Counted from the stretch's first letter, positions 17,908 through 27,850 are shown. The stretch is DNA of 64,000 nucleotides from JAJEFO01 sp009843725 (GCA_965243215.1 CBDEUJ010000003.1:434001-498000), one strand, 5' to 3'. Numbers and translations: made by a program. The notes: a model not told the origin generated them from the sequence alone.

Positions 17908-18699
17908 ATGGCGACCAGGTTCACCAGCATCCACGTCCCCTCCGAATGCCGTCAGATGATCCGGGCCGGCGCCCTCGTCTCGATCTCGACAAGCGCTGGC
18001 AAGGACAGCCAGGCAATGACGATCCTGCTGTCCCGCATCGTTCCCCGCGACCAGCTGGTCGCCGTCCACGCGCCGCTGGAGGGCGTCGAATGGCCGGGCA
18101 CGATCGAGCATGTCAGGGCGACCCTTCCGGTCGGAGTGCCCCTGATTCTCGCGAACGTCACCTCCGGCAAGACCCTCCTGGACCGCATCGAGGAGCGTCG
18201 CAAGTTCCCCTCTGCAAAAGTACGCTGGTGCACCAGCGACATGAAGCGCTCGCCGATCGAGCGGGAATTACGGCACTACCTCAAGGCGCATCCCCGTTTC
18301 GGCGGCCGCATCATCAGCGCCATGGGCATGCGCTCCGAGGAAAGCCCCGCGCGGGCGCGGAAGTCGGCCTGGAGGCTGAACGAGCGCAACTCCCGCGCGG
18401 GCCGGACGTGGTTCGACTGGCTGCCGATCCACGACCTCGCGGAGGACCAGGTCTTCGACGTCATCCGAGGCGCGGGACAGGCGCCGCATCCCGCCTACGC
18501 CATGGGCATGTCCCGGCTCTCCTGCGTCTTCTGCATCATGGCCTCGCGCGCCGATCTCCGCACGGCGGCGCAGCTCCAGCCACGACTCTATGCAACCTAC
18601 GTCGAACTGGAACGCCGCATAGGCCACACGCTGTCGCCGTCCGGCGTCCCGCTCCCCAACCTCACAGGCATCCCCGTCAATGCTGACGCCGCGCGATAG
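17908..18699 (+). CDS. PAPS-reductase-family PP-loop protein
   Basis: A 263-residue ATP-pyrophosphatase-fold protein. The PP-loop STSAGKDSQAM at residues 27-37 is diagnostic, followed by KVRWCTSDMKRSP and a Cys pair in SRLSCVFCIMAS. It is related to phosphoadenosine phosphosulfate reductases and DndC-like proteins; mobile-element versions are common and lack a known substrate. The start at 17908 has GGGAGA seven to ten bases upstream. It opens the + strand backbone. No dnd partner genes are nearby, so a role in DNA phosphorothioation is not supported. Confidence 0.8.
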   Translation: MATRFTSIHVPSECRQMIRAGALVSISTSAGKDSQAMTILLSRIVPRDQLVAVHAPLEGVEWPGTIEHVRATLPVGVPLILANVTSGKTLLDRIEERRKFPSAKVRWCTSDMKRSPIERELRHYLKAHPRFGGRIISAMGMRSEESPARARKSAWRLNERNSRAGRTWFDWLPIHDLAEDQVFDVIRGAGQAPHPAYAMGMSRLSCVFCIMASRADLRTAAQLQPRLYATYVELERRIGHTLSPSGVPLPNLTGIPVNADAAR

Positions 18700-18752
18700 C
18701 CCCGACGTCGCCACGCCCAGCCTCGCTGACAGGTTCCCGAATCCGCGAACCA

Positions 18753-18791
18753 CCCGGCATCGCCCCGGTTCGAACCGCGCCCGATGCCCGG
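18753..18791. repeat. Nested palindrome between backbone genes
   Basis: Outer arms CCGGCATCG and CGATGCCCGG enclose the 12-base palindrome CGGTTCGAACCG. No T-run follows, so it is not a classic terminator. It may be a protein-binding site or an mRNA hairpin ahead of the MoxR gene. Confidence 0.45.
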
Positions 18792-18939
18792 TCCCCTTGT
18801 CGCGCCTCCCCGTCACTTCTGGCGCCCGCCAAGCGCCTCGCGCCACGAAAAGCGGAGTGACGCTGCCGGTCGGGGCGAGCGGCATGGCGCGGGAGAGCGT
18901 CCGGGCCGCGTCCGACTTTCGCCATCCAGGAGCCTGCCC

Positions 18940-19965
18940 ATGACCGACCCCGACACGATCTCCGCCGACTACGCCCTGCGCCCGAGCGAGCTCGCCCCGA
19001 CGCTCGCGCTGCTCGTCGAAGCCCGCCAGCCCGCGATCCTCTGGGGCGCGCCGGGTTGCGCCAAGAGCGCCCTCGCGCGGCAGGTCGCCGCCGACGCGTC
19101 ACGCGCCTATGTCGACGTCCGCGCCCTCCTGCTCGACCCCGTCGACCTGCGCGGCATTCCCTGGCGCGACGGCGACGGCCGCACCCGCTGGGCGCCGCCC
19201 GCCTTCCTTCCGCCCGCCGACGATCCCGGCCGCTGGCTGATCAACCTCGAGGAGCTGCCCTCGGCGGTGCCGATGGTGCAGGCAGCCCTGTACCAGCTCG
19301 TCCTCGACCGCAAGGTCGGCGAGTACGAGCTTCCCGAGGGCGCCTCGCTCATCGCCTGCGGCAACCGCGAATCCGACCGCAGCGTGGTCCACCGCATGCC
19401 GACGCCCCTCGCCTCGCGCTTCGTGCACCTGGAGATCCTGGTCGATGCCGACGACTGGCTCGCCTGGGGCGCCGCCAACGGCATCGCGCCCGAGGTGCTG
19501 TTCTTCGTCTCGATGCGCCCGGAGCTGCTGCATTGCTTCGATGCCCAGTCGAAGGAGAAGGCGTTCTGCTGTCCCCGCACCTGGGAGATGGTCTCCAACG
19601 TCGTCACCCGTCGCGCCGGGCTCGACGCGGGCGTCGAGCGCGCGCTCTTCCGGGGCACGGTCGGCGAGGCAGCGGCGGTGGAGTTCTCCGCCTTCCTCCG
19701 GGTCTGGCGCGAGCTGCCCCACCCGAAGGCCGTGCTCGACGATCCCGGCAACGCGGCGGTGCCCGAGAACGCGAGCGCGCTGATCGCGCTCTGCGGCTCG
19801 CTCTACCGCATGGCCGACGACGTCACGCTCGACGCCATCGTCACCTACGCAAGGCGCCTCCGACGCGAGGTCGGCGAGTTCCTCGTCGGCTCCTGCGTCC
19901 GGCGGGACCCCGACCTCCAGCGCTCGCCCGCCTTCATCCGCTGGGCCGCCGCAAGCACGCAATGA
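18940..19965 (+). CDS. MoxR-type AAA+ ATPase
   Basis: A 341-residue AAA ATPase. Walker A WGAPGCAKSALARQ at about residues 33-46, Walker B WLINLEELPSA (Glu-Glu in place of Asp-Glu) near 100, sensor region IACGNRESD, and MPTPLASRFVHLEI as the arginine-finger region. The start at 18940 has AGGAG nine bases upstream. It sits upstream of the DUF3150-like and VWA genes: a MoxR-VWA pairing usually indicates a chaperone pair that remodels or loads metal or cofactor into a partner. Confidence 0.88.
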   Translation: MTDPDTISADYALRPSELAPTLALLVEARQPAILWGAPGCAKSALARQVAADASRAYVDVRALLLDPVDLRGIPWRDGDGRTRWAPPAFLPPADDPGRWLINLEELPSAVPMVQAALYQLVLDRKVGEYELPEGASLIACGNRESDRSVVHRMPTPLASRFVHLEILVDADDWLAWGAANGIAPEVLFFVSMRPELLHCFDAQSKEKAFCCPRTWEMVSNVVTRRAGLDAGVERALFRGTVGEAAAVEFSAFLRVWRELPHPKAVLDDPGNAAVPENASALIALCGSLYRMADDVTLDAIVTYARRLRREVGEFLVGSCVRRDPDLQRSPAFIRWAAASTQ

Positions 19966-19976
19966 GGGAGGAACCC

Positions 19977-20111
19977 ATGCACTGGAGAATCATCCACTGC
20001 CCGCCGCGCAACGCGCCGTCGCGCAGTTACGTCGTCCGGGCGGCGAGCCGGGAGGCCGCGAAGCGGAAGCTCGCCGCCGTCCTCGGCGTCCCCGTCTGGA
20101 CCCTCCGATAG
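19977..20111 (+). CDS. Small protein of 44 residues between MoxR and the DUF3150-like gene
   Basis: MHWRIIHCPPRNAPSRSYVV to VPVWTLR, basic, with a GAGGAA ribosome binding site just upstream. It sits 11 bases after the MoxR stop. Family unknown; the tight spacing supports translation. Confidence 0.6.
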   Translation: MHWRIIHCPPRNAPSRSYVVRAASREAAKRKLAAVLGVPVWTLR

Positions 20112-20132
20112 CACAGAGAAGGAGATCGCACG

Positions 20133-21044
20133 ATGAACCTCACCCACGACGCCATGCTGGTCAGCCTGCGGATCACCGCCTGGTCGTGCCGGCTCCACGA
20201 CCGCCGGGCGAGCAACCACGTCGCCGCCCACCACGAGGCCAGCGCCAGCGCAGGGCGCTACAACAAGCGCCTGCTGCCGAAGGCCGCCTTCGCCGCGCTC
20301 GGCGCCACCGCGAGCGCGGCGCGGTCCGCGCACTACGCCCAGACCCTGCCCTGGGACGACCAGGGCGCGCGCCTCCTCCCCGTGGCCAACTACGACCGCT
20401 ACACGGAACTCCTGGACGGGCTCCGGGAGCGCATGGTGCGCGAACGGGCGCGCTTCGTCGAGGACTACGACGAGAACGTGGCCCAGGCCCGGCTCGACCT
20501 CGGCCGGCTGTTCCGCATCGAGGAGTACCCGTCGCGCGAGGAGCTTCGCGGCCGTTTCGGCCTCCGCTACCGCATCGCGCCTGTGCCCGACGCCGGCCAC
20601 TTCATGGCGAGGCTCGCCGCCGGCGACACCGACCGGATCCGGCGCGACATCGAGAGCCGGATCGAGGAGCGGCTGCACGACGCGGTTGGCGACCTCTACC
20701 GCCGCCTCGGCGAGGCCGTGGGCCGCGTCTCCGAGCGCCTGCGCGACGATGCCGAGGGCAAGCCGCTCGTGTTCCGCGACACGATGATCGGCAACATCCG
20801 CGAGCTGGTCGACGTCGTGCCACGGCTCAACATCTTCGGCGACGAGACCCTGGCGCAGCTCTGCGAGCAGGTGAAGGAGAGGATCGCGAGCGTCGAGCCT
20901 GACGCGCTGCGGCCCTCCGGAGCCTTCGATCCCGCCGCCCGCGCCAGCGTCAAGCGCGAGGCCGACGCGCTGCTGGAACGCTTCGCGGGCTACTTCCCGC
21001 CTGCTGCAACCGGCCCGGCGCAGCCCTTCCGGGAGGCCGCGTGA
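20133..21044 (+). CDS. DUF3150-like protein
   Basis: A 303-residue largely helical protein. The stretch NYDRYTELLDGLRERMVRER, the ARLDLGRLFRIEEYPSREEL segment and the helical C-terminus resemble DUF3150 proteins that sit beside MoxR and VWA genes on phages and mobile elements. Function unknown. An AAGGAG site precedes the start and the stop overlaps the next start (TGATG), so translation is coupled. Confidence 0.6.
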   Translation: MNLTHDAMLVSLRITAWSCRLHDRRASNHVAAHHEASASAGRYNKRLLPKAAFAALGATASAARSAHYAQTLPWDDQGARLLPVANYDRYTELLDGLRERMVRERARFVEDYDENVAQARLDLGRLFRIEEYPSREELRGRFGLRYRIAPVPDAGHFMARLAAGDTDRIRRDIESRIEERLHDAVGDLYRRLGEAVGRVSERLRDDAEGKPLVFRDTMIGNIRELVDVVPRLNIFGDETLAQLCEQVKERIASVEPDALRPSGAFDPAARASVKREADALLERFAGYFPPAATGPAQPFREAA

Positions 21045-22627
21045 TGGCGGCCCAAGCCGCGACCCGCGAATCGGCCGAGCGCGTCAGCCGCTGCGTCACC
21101 GCGCTCCTGCGCGAGCAGCCGTTCTTCGGCAGCCTGGCGCTCCGGCTGCCGATCCGGGCGGACGCAGGGCGGGAGACGCTCGCGAGCGACGGGCGCGAGA
21201 TCCGCTACGCGCCGGACTGGGTCGCGCGGACCGACGCCCACGCCGTCGAGGCCGCGATCGCGCGGGTGGTGCTGGCCTGCGCGCTCAAGCACCACACGCG
21301 GCGCGGCGCCCGCGACCCGGAGCGCTGGCAGCGCGCCTCGCAGCTTGTGACCCACGGGCTCCTGCGCGACGCCGGGTTCACGCTGCCGCCCGACGCCGAG
21401 GCGTGGGACGAGATCAGCGTCGAGGAGGCCTACGACCGGCTGCCCGAGCCGGAGCCGGACGCGCCCAATGCGTCCGGCGAGGACGGCGACCCTTCCAACG
21501 GCGTCGGTGCCGGCGACGCCGGCGCTGAAGCGGACGAGATTTCGCCCGGCAGCGAGGGCGACGATTCCGACGACGCTTCCGACGAGTCGCCCGAAAGTGA
21601 CGACGGCAGCAAGGCCAGCACGGACAAGAACGACGATTCGAGCCATAGCGGCGCCGACGGCGCGGACCAAGACGACGATTCAGTCGACGGCGAGGGCGAC
21701 GACAGGGACGGAGACTCCGACCCAGACGGTTCCGACGCCGACGGCAACGGAACGGGCAAAGACGACGGTTCGACCCAGGGCGGCGACGAAGACGCCACGG
21801 ACGGACGGTCCGGCCCGGAGAATGGCAGGCAGCAGCCCGGCAGCGAAGACGACGCCTCGCAGAGCCGCGATCCCGCCGGCACCGGCGAGGTCATGGACGC
21901 CCCGGCCGGCGCCGCCGACGCCGGGGACGGCGATTCCGGCCTTTCCGCGCACGACATCGCCGCCGAGGAGCAGGCGTGGGACGAGGCCATGCACCAGGCC
22001 GCGAGCCTCGCCAGGGCCGAGGGCAGGATGCCGGGCGCGGTCGAGGAGACCGTCCGCGGCGCCCATGCCGGCACGCTCGACTGGCGCACGCTGCTCCGCC
22101 GCTTCATGACCGACGCGGCGAAGCGCGACTACAGCTGGAGCGTTCCCAACCGGCGCTTCATCGACGGCGGCCTCTACCTGCCGTCGATCCGTTCCGATGG
22201 CATCGAGACCGTCGCCTTCATCATCGACGTCTCAAGCTCGCTCCCAACCCCGACGCTCGCCGAATTCTGGGCGGAACTGCGCGAGATCGCGGCCGAGATC
22301 CGTCCCGAAAGCGTCTTCGTCCTCCAGGTCGACACGGTCCTGCAGGACGCGGCCGAGCATTCCGCCGACGACCTTCCCGACGAGATCGTCGTCAAGGGCC
22401 GGGGCGGCACCGACTACCGCCCGGGCTTCGCCTGGCTCGAACGGCAGGGCATCGAGCCCGCCGTGTGCCTGTACTTCACCGACATGGAGTGCTCCGACCA
22501 CCCGGAGACCGAGCCCGCCTGCCCGGTCCTGTGGATCGATTTCGGGGACGAGGACAGCCCCTGGCGGCACCCAGCGCCCTGGGGCGAACGCATCCGGATC
22601 GACCACGACCGGCGGGCCTCGCCTTGA
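21044..22627 (+). CDS. VWA-domain protein with N-terminal metallopeptidase-like domain (DUF2201 type)
   Basis: About 527 residues. The N-terminal domain carries CALKHHTRRGARDPERWQRASQ, where DUF2201 proteins have a putative zinc site. It is followed by a ~150-residue acidic Asp/Ser/Gly-rich linker (about 140-290) and a C-terminal VWA domain with FIIDVSSSLPTPTLAEF (MIDAS DxSxS) and YFTDMECSDHPE. The usual partner of a MoxR ATPase. The long acidic linker is unusually repetitive. The start is the ATG at 21044, overlapping the preceding stop. Confidence 0.82.
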   Translation: MAAQAATRESAERVSRCVTALLREQPFFGSLALRLPIRADAGRETLASDGREIRYAPDWVARTDAHAVEAAIARVVLACALKHHTRRGARDPERWQRASQLVTHGLLRDAGFTLPPDAEAWDEISVEEAYDRLPEPEPDAPNASGEDGDPSNGVGAGDAGAEADEISPGSEGDDSDDASDESPESDDGSKASTDKNDDSSHSGADGADQDDDSVDGEGDDRDGDSDPDGSDADGNGTGKDDGSTQGGDEDATDGRSGPENGRQQPGSEDDASQSRDPAGTGEVMDAPAGAADAGDGDSGLSAHDIAAEEQAWDEAMHQAASLARAEGRMPGAVEETVRGAHAGTLDWRTLLRRFMTDAAKRDYSWSVPNRRFIDGGLYLPSIRSDGIETVAFIIDVSSSLPTPTLAEFWAELREIAAEIRPESVFVLQVDTVLQDAAEHSADDLPDEIVVKGRGGTDYRPGFAWLERQGIEPAVCLYFTDMECSDHPETEPACPVLWIDFGDEDSPWRHPAPWGERIRIDHDRRASP

Positions 22628-23029
22628 CGGGTACGATTCGCGGCACTCCCGCCGCGGCGCTGCGGCAAACTCCCAAGGCACCGGCCGGGCTGTCGTTCCG
22701 GATTTCGTCGACCTCGGATCCTGACCTCACGCCGAACCTGACGTCGGCGCCCGGATTTCCCGCGATCCGGCTCGATCACGGCAACCCTCCCGGAGACCGC
22801 AGCCTCAAGCCCTGGAGCGAGCGCATCGACATCAGGGCGCCACGAAGCCCGCAGCCTGCCCCATCGGGCCCGCCACGCCTGCCCGCAGCGCCGCCACACC
22901 GTCCCGCGCGGCCTGCACCCCGGCTTGCACCCCGAAAAGGTCGGGCGGGGCGGTTTCCCGGGCGGGCGCGGGTCGCGGGCGGCGGGAGCCGTCCGCGCCG
23001 CGCAGAATCGTCAACGAACGGAGACACGC
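22628..23029. other. Spacer upstream of parB, no gene seen
   Basis: About 400 GC-rich bases with only shadow frames. Probably contains the parB promoter and leader. No ParA gene or clear parS repeat cluster was recognised. Confidence 0.4.
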
Positions 23030-25417
23030 ATGAACGTCATCGCACCCCCGACCGGAACGGCCGTCCGCGAGATCCCGCTGGACCGGCTCTTCCCCGCCCC
23101 CGGGAACGTCCGCAGGACGCCGCCCGGCGCCCAGGCCGACGCCGAGCTCAAGGCCTCGATCGCCGCGCTCGGGCTCCTGGAGAACCTCGTCGTCCGCGAC
23201 GACGGCGACGGGCGCCACGCCGTGATCGCCGGCGGACGCCGCCTCAAGGCCCTGCAGGCATTGGCCGAGGACGGGACCATCGACCCGGTCCGCCCCGTGC
23301 CCTGCCAGGTCCTGCCCGGGGAGGTCGACGCAGAGGAGATCTCGCTCGCCGAGAACGTCGTCCGCATCGCCATGCACCCCGCCGACCAGGTCGTCGCCTT
23401 CTCCAGGCTCGCCGAGGCCGGGCAGACGGTCGCGTCCATCGCGGCGCGCTTCGGCGCGTCCGAGCGCACCGTCGAGCAGCGCCTCCGCCTGGGCGGCGTC
23501 GCGCCCGACCTGCTCCACGCCCTCCGCGCCGGGGAGATCGACCTGGAGATCCTCAAGGCCTTCGCCGTCACCACCGACCAGGCGCGCCAGATGGCGGTCT
23601 GGGAGCAGGTCTCCGCGCAGGGCCACCCGCCCTCCGCCTGGCAGGTGCGGCGGCTCCTCACCGAGGAGCGCGTGCCGGGCACCTCGGCCCTCGCCCGCTT
23701 CGTCGGCGTCGAGGCCTACGAGGCCGCCGGCGGCGCGGTGATCCGCGACCTCTTCGCGCAGGACGACGAGAGCGGCACGTGGTTCGAGGACCCCGCGCTC
23801 CTCGAGAGGCTCGCGGGCGACAGGCTCAAGGAGGCGGCCGACGAGATCGCGACCCGCTGGAAGTGGGCCACCGCCATGACCGAGGTGTCCTGGCAGGACA
23901 CCGCCCGATACGGGCGCGTCCATCCCGAGCCGTCGGATCCCACCGACGAGGAGGCGGCCGAGGTCGAGCGGCTGGAGGCCCGGCAGGAGGAGCTCTGCAA
24001 CCTCGACGACGACTGGACCGAGGAGCTGGACGCCGAGGCCGGGGCCGTCGAGGCGCGGCTCGACGAGATCGGGCGCGCCATCCTGGCGCGGGCCACGTAC
24101 CGCCGCGAGGACATGGGCATGGCGGGCTGCATCGTCACCGTCGGCCATGACGGCACGATGGAGGTCGTCCAGGGGCTGGTCCGGCCCGAGGACATGCCGG
24201 AGACGGCGGAGACGGACGGTGACGACGCCACGGCGACGGACTCCGGGACCGGCGCCCGTGCCCCCCGCATCGCCGGACCGGCGGTCGCCACGGACCTGCC
24301 GAAGGACCGCGAGGCCGGCGCACGCAAGCAAGCGGGGATCGGCATCGGGCTGGCGGACGACCTCCGCGCGATCCGCACCGCGCTCGTGAAGGCGCACCTG
24401 GCCGGCAGCTTCGCCGCCGCGTTCGACCTGGCGCTGTTCCAGCTGGCCCGATCCGTCTTCCGCTGGGGCCATACGCCGGACGCGCTCGACATCACCGTGC
24501 GCGAGTCCGCCGACCGGCCGATGACGCGCACGACCGACGAGGGGTTCGCGGACTGGTCGCCGGGAGAGGCGATGCTGGAGGACCGCTCCGGCCTCGCGCT
24601 CGACTGGATGGAGATCGAGGACGACGGCGAGGCCTTCGCCGCGCTCCGGGCACTCCGGGATCCCGACAAGCGGGCGCTGTTCGCCGCCTGCGTCGCGCGC
24701 ACGGTCAGGCCGCAGCTGGCCTTCGAGCCCCAGGCGCGACCCGAGCTGGAGGCCACCATCGCGCGGCTGGGCATCGACTTCGCCGCCCAAGTCCGCCCGA
24801 CGGCGGACATGTTCTGGTCGCGGATCGCGAAGGGCCGCATGCTGGAAATCGCCCGGGAGACCCTGGGCGTCGCGTGGGCGGACGCGCGCGCGAAGCTGAA
24901 GAAGCCCGAGCTCGCGGACGCCATGGAAGCCGCCTTCGCCGCCGGTGACCGCCCGGTCGGGACGGCCGCCGGCGCCCATGCGGCGGCCGTCGCCTGGACG
25001 CCGCCCGGATTCGCCGCGTTCGACGCCGGGCGCGCCGACGCAGGCGCGGAGCCGCAGCCGGACCGCGACGCGGCGGAGGCGGAAGCCGACGGCACCGACG
25101 GTTCCGAAAGCGCCGCGGACAAGGCCGAGGCGACGGAACCGGACTCCGAAGCGCCATCGCCCGAAGGCGCCGCCGCGAACGGGGCCGGTCCCGACGCAGG
25201 CACGGACCCGCAGCCCGAGGACGGCGAGGCCGATCCCGTGCTCGCGACGGTCAAGACCGTGGTGGCCAACGCGGTCGCCAGGGCCCGGCCGGCGGACGTT
25301 GCGCGGCCCGACGCCGACGTGCAGGACGGGACCGATGCCGATGCCGTTCCGGCCAACGGCCACGACCCGTCTTCGGAACCGGCGGAGATCCCCGCGTTCC
25401 TCCGCAACGCCGGCTGA
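23030..25417 (+). CDS. ParB/RepB/Spo0J-family protein, long form
   Basis: A 795-residue protein. The N-terminal ParB nuclease/CTPase-like domain has IPLDRLFPAPGNVRR, IAGGRRLKAL and the ENVVRIAMHPADQVVAF box, followed by a KorB-type HTH around VASIAARFGASERTVEQRL. The ~500-residue C-terminal extension is acidic and Ala/Asp-rich and has no motif I know. Such long ParB proteins are typical of conjugative plasmids and ICEs. GGAG precedes the start at 23030. No parA is in the window. Confidence 0.88.
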   Translation: MNVIAPPTGTAVREIPLDRLFPAPGNVRRTPPGAQADAELKASIAALGLLENLVVRDDGDGRHAVIAGGRRLKALQALAEDGTIDPVRPVPCQVLPGEVDAEEISLAENVVRIAMHPADQVVAFSRLAEAGQTVASIAARFGASERTVEQRLRLGGVAPDLLHALRAGEIDLEILKAFAVTTDQARQMAVWEQVSAQGHPPSAWQVRRLLTEERVPGTSALARFVGVEAYEAAGGAVIRDLFAQDDESGTWFEDPALLERLAGDRLKEAADEIATRWKWATAMTEVSWQDTARYGRVHPEPSDPTDEEAAEVERLEARQEELCNLDDDWTEELDAEAGAVEARLDEIGRAILARATYRREDMGMAGCIVTVGHDGTMEVVQGLVRPEDMPETAETDGDDATATDSGTGARAPRIAGPAVATDLPKDREAGARKQAGIGIGLADDLRAIRTALVKAHLAGSFAAAFDLALFQLARSVFRWGHTPDALDITVRESADRPMTRTTDEGFADWSPGEAMLEDRSGLALDWMEIEDDGEAFAALRALRDPDKRALFAACVARTVRPQLAFEPQARPELEATIARLGIDFAAQVRPTADMFWSRIAKGRMLEIARETLGVAWADARAKLKKPELADAMEAAFAAGDRPVGTAAGAHAAAVAWTPPGFAAFDAGRADAGAEPQPDRDAAEAEADGTDGSESAADKAEATEPDSEAPSPEGAAANGAGPDAGTDPQPEDGEADPVLATVKTVVANAVARARPADVARPDADVQDGTDADAVPANGHDPSSEPAEIPAFLRNAG

Positions 25418-25440
25418 CCGGCTCACGACACGACACCGCG

Positions 25441-25481
25441 ACGGCCCGCCGGATCCACGTTCCGGCGGGCCGTTCCGTTTT
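25441..25481 (+). terminator. Strong rho-independent terminator after parB
   Basis: A perfect 13-bp stem (ACGGCCCGCCGGA and its complement), a 7-base loop and TCCGTTTT. It closes the parB transcript. Confidence 0.85.
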
Positions 25482-25508
25482 CCCGTCCCATTCACGGAGC
25501 CTTCCCCC

Positions 25509-27206
25509 ATGAAAGCCAGTTCCGCACCGCCGCGCGCGACGATCCGCGCCCGAATCCACGAAAGCGCCGTCAGTCGCGTCACACGCACCTACGCGGCAAC
25601 CCTCGCCGAGATCCTGACAGAGACCATGCAGAACGCCCGCCGGGCCGGCGCCACGCGCGTCCGCATCGCGGTCTCCCCGGACGATGATCCGAAGGACGGC
25701 GCCTCCCCGGACGGTGACGGGTCCGGCCTCACGGTCACGGTCTCCGACGACGGCCAGGGCGTCGCCGATCCCGCCGTCCTGCTCAGCTTCGGCGAGAACG
25801 GATGGCCGGAGGAACTCGTCCGGCGCGAGAACGCGGCGGGGTTCGGATTCGCCAGCCTCGCGCGCCGGGGCTGCGCCGTCTCCTCGCGCCCCCGTTCTCC
25901 CGACGGCAGCACCATGCCCGGCTGGAGCGTGACCCTCTCGACCGGGCACTTCCTGGGCGAGGCGGAGGCCGTCGTCCTTGCCGACGAGGCGGCACCCTTG
26001 CCGCACGGCACGACGGTCTCGTTCCCGGCGACCGAGACGGTCTCCGCGATCCGAAGCGCCGCCGCCCACGCCGCGCTGCACTTCCCCCTGCCCACGGTCC
26101 TCAACGACGCCACGGCGGGAGATCGCGGCACCGGGGCGCAAATGCCGCGCCGCGCCTTCCTCGACGGCGCCGTCCATGGCGAACTGTGACGCGGCCTCGC
26201 CTTCAGCGTCTTCCGCGACCGCCGCCGCGGCTGGAACGACCCCGACCTCAACTTCTTCGGACTGACGCTGCCGGTCCGCCTGCCCACGGTCGAGACCGTG
26301 CACGGCCCCGCGTGGTCCGTCCGTGCCGACGTCCGCGACTGCCCCGACCTGGAGCTCGTCCTGCCCGCCCGCAAGGAGGCCGTGGAGAACGCGTTCCTCG
26401 CCGAGATGCGCGAGGCCGCGCGTCTCGCGATCTACCGCGCCATGGCGGACGACCCCTCGCCCCGCCCCGCCTTCGCGGACCGGGAGCGGGCGCGGAAGGC
26501 GGGCATCGAGATCCCGGAGCCGCCGCCCATGCTGCGGCCCTGGCGGCCCGCGCTCGCCGACGCCGACGACTGGCGCGACCCGCCCGCTCCGGCCATCGCG
26601 GCAGAGGACGCGCTGGTCATGGCCTTCGACCCGGAGCCGCCCGAGGCGCACGCGCTCTGGCGCGCCGCCGCGCGCGTCGGGATCTCGTCCCGCCTCTTCG
26701 AGGCCGACGACCGGCTCGCGGGCTACGGCTGGCACGATTCGCTCTCCCGCGTGACGTCCATGACGGTCCGGGTCGCCGACGGCGCAGGAGAATGGACTCC
26801 GGCCGGGGATATTCCGGCGCCCGAGCGGGCGGGCACGCTGCCCGCCGCGCTGCCGCCCCGGCCCGAAGGGATCCGCGTCGAGATGGCCGTGCGCCCGCCG
26901 TCGGGCAGGCCCGCCGTGATCGACCTGCCGGCCGACCTCGCCTGGTTCCTGGCCGCCGCGTTCTTCGCCGCCGACGACGACGTTGACGCCGACAGCCGCG
27001 AGACCCAGCGCGACCGGTTCGAGGAGGAGGCGCTGCACCTGGCCACGCGACTCCTGGTGTCCGACGACGACGCCTGCCGGAACTCGCTCGCCGACGCCGT
27101 GCGCCGAGAGCTCATGTGGCTCTGCCCGAAGGACCGCGACGTCGAGATCCGGATCCGCAGGCCCGACGTCACCGTCACCCTCGGCGATGCCGCACAGGAA
27201 ACCTGA
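25509..27206 (+). pseudogene. GHKL (HSP90/histidine-kinase-fold) ATPase interrupted by in-frame TGA
   Basis: One frame of about 565 codons broken only by TGA at 26187-26189. N-terminal ATPase motifs: EILTETMQNARRAGA (N box), VSDDGQGV (G1), GFGFASLARRG (G2) and HGTTVSFP. The text around the stop reads AVHGEL-stop-RGLAFSVFRDRR, and the downstream 338 codons keep full coding character to 27206. A Trp codon (TGG to TGA) is the simplest lost residue. Either a nonsense mutation, a sequencing error or two peptides; no second ribosome binding site is evident. Start 25509, 28 bases after the terminator. Confidence 0.75.
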
Positions 27207-27433
27207 GCGCGCACCGCGCCGCCGCATCCTCTGCTGTCCCTGGCGCCGCGCCGCCCGGAGCGGAGGCCGGCCCGCCGTCTGGCGCGCCGCCCGGCGGGGC
27301 GCGGGAGCGCCGGATCCCGCAGCCGGCATCGACGTCCGCAGACCCGATCGATCCCGAAACCGCCAACCCGCCATGCGCCCGTGCAGGCCCGCTCCAGGCG
27401 GACGCACGCCCGGCCCCAGCAAGGAGACCGCCC

Positions 27434-27850
27434 ATGCCCGACACCGCAACCGCCGATCCGTTCGGCCCAGTCGTTTTCGCCTACACCCGCCGCCAGGCGA
27501 TCGAGGACGGCGTCCTGGTGGACGTGAGCGAAACCGCCCGCGAGGCCGGGTTCAGGATCCCCGTCGCGCTCTCCCGCACCGCGTGGGAGCGCCTCGTCGC
27601 GCTGCCCGAAGGCTACCGCGGCTTCCAGGACGAGGCCGGACGGCTCTGGGACGTCCTCTGGATGGCGCGTCACCACGCGCTCCGCGCCGCGGACAGCGAC
27701 CGCGTCACCATGTGCGTGCTGGTCCGCGACGTCCGCAAGGACCTGCGCGACAGCGACCGCCCTCCGCGCAGGCACTTTCCGATCGTCGCCATCGGTCCCG
27801 GCGACGACGCAGCGCCCGTCATCACCATAATGTTCCCGGAGGACGACTGA
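27434..27850 (+). CDS. DUF6573-family protein
   Basis: A 138-residue protein: VFAYTRRQAIEDGVLVDVSETAREAGFRIPVALSRTAW and GRLWDVLWMARHHA are the hallmarks of DUF6573, small proteins of unknown function frequent on conjugative elements. It ends in an acidic PEDD tail. AAGGAG ten bases before the start at 27434. Confidence 0.78.
   Translation: MPDTATADPFGPVVFAYTRRQAIEDGVLVDVSETAREAGFRIPVALSRTAWERLVALPEGYRGFQDEAGRLWDVLWMARHHALRAADSDRVTMCVLVRDVRKDLRDSDRPPRRHFPIVAIGPGDDAAPVITIMFPEDD

Noticed and set aside
17908..18699. DndC and a DNA phosphorothioation system
   Set aside because: Only the PP-loop family matches; no dndA, B, D or E genes are adjacent.
18765..18782. GGTTCGAACC resembling a tRNA T-loop
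   Set aside because: No acceptor, D or anticodon arms around it; it is the centre of a palindrome instead.
22832..25588. 918-codon - strand frame opposite parB
   Set aside because: Shadow frame: repetitive Arg/Gly/Val text and no start signals, opposite a clear ParB.
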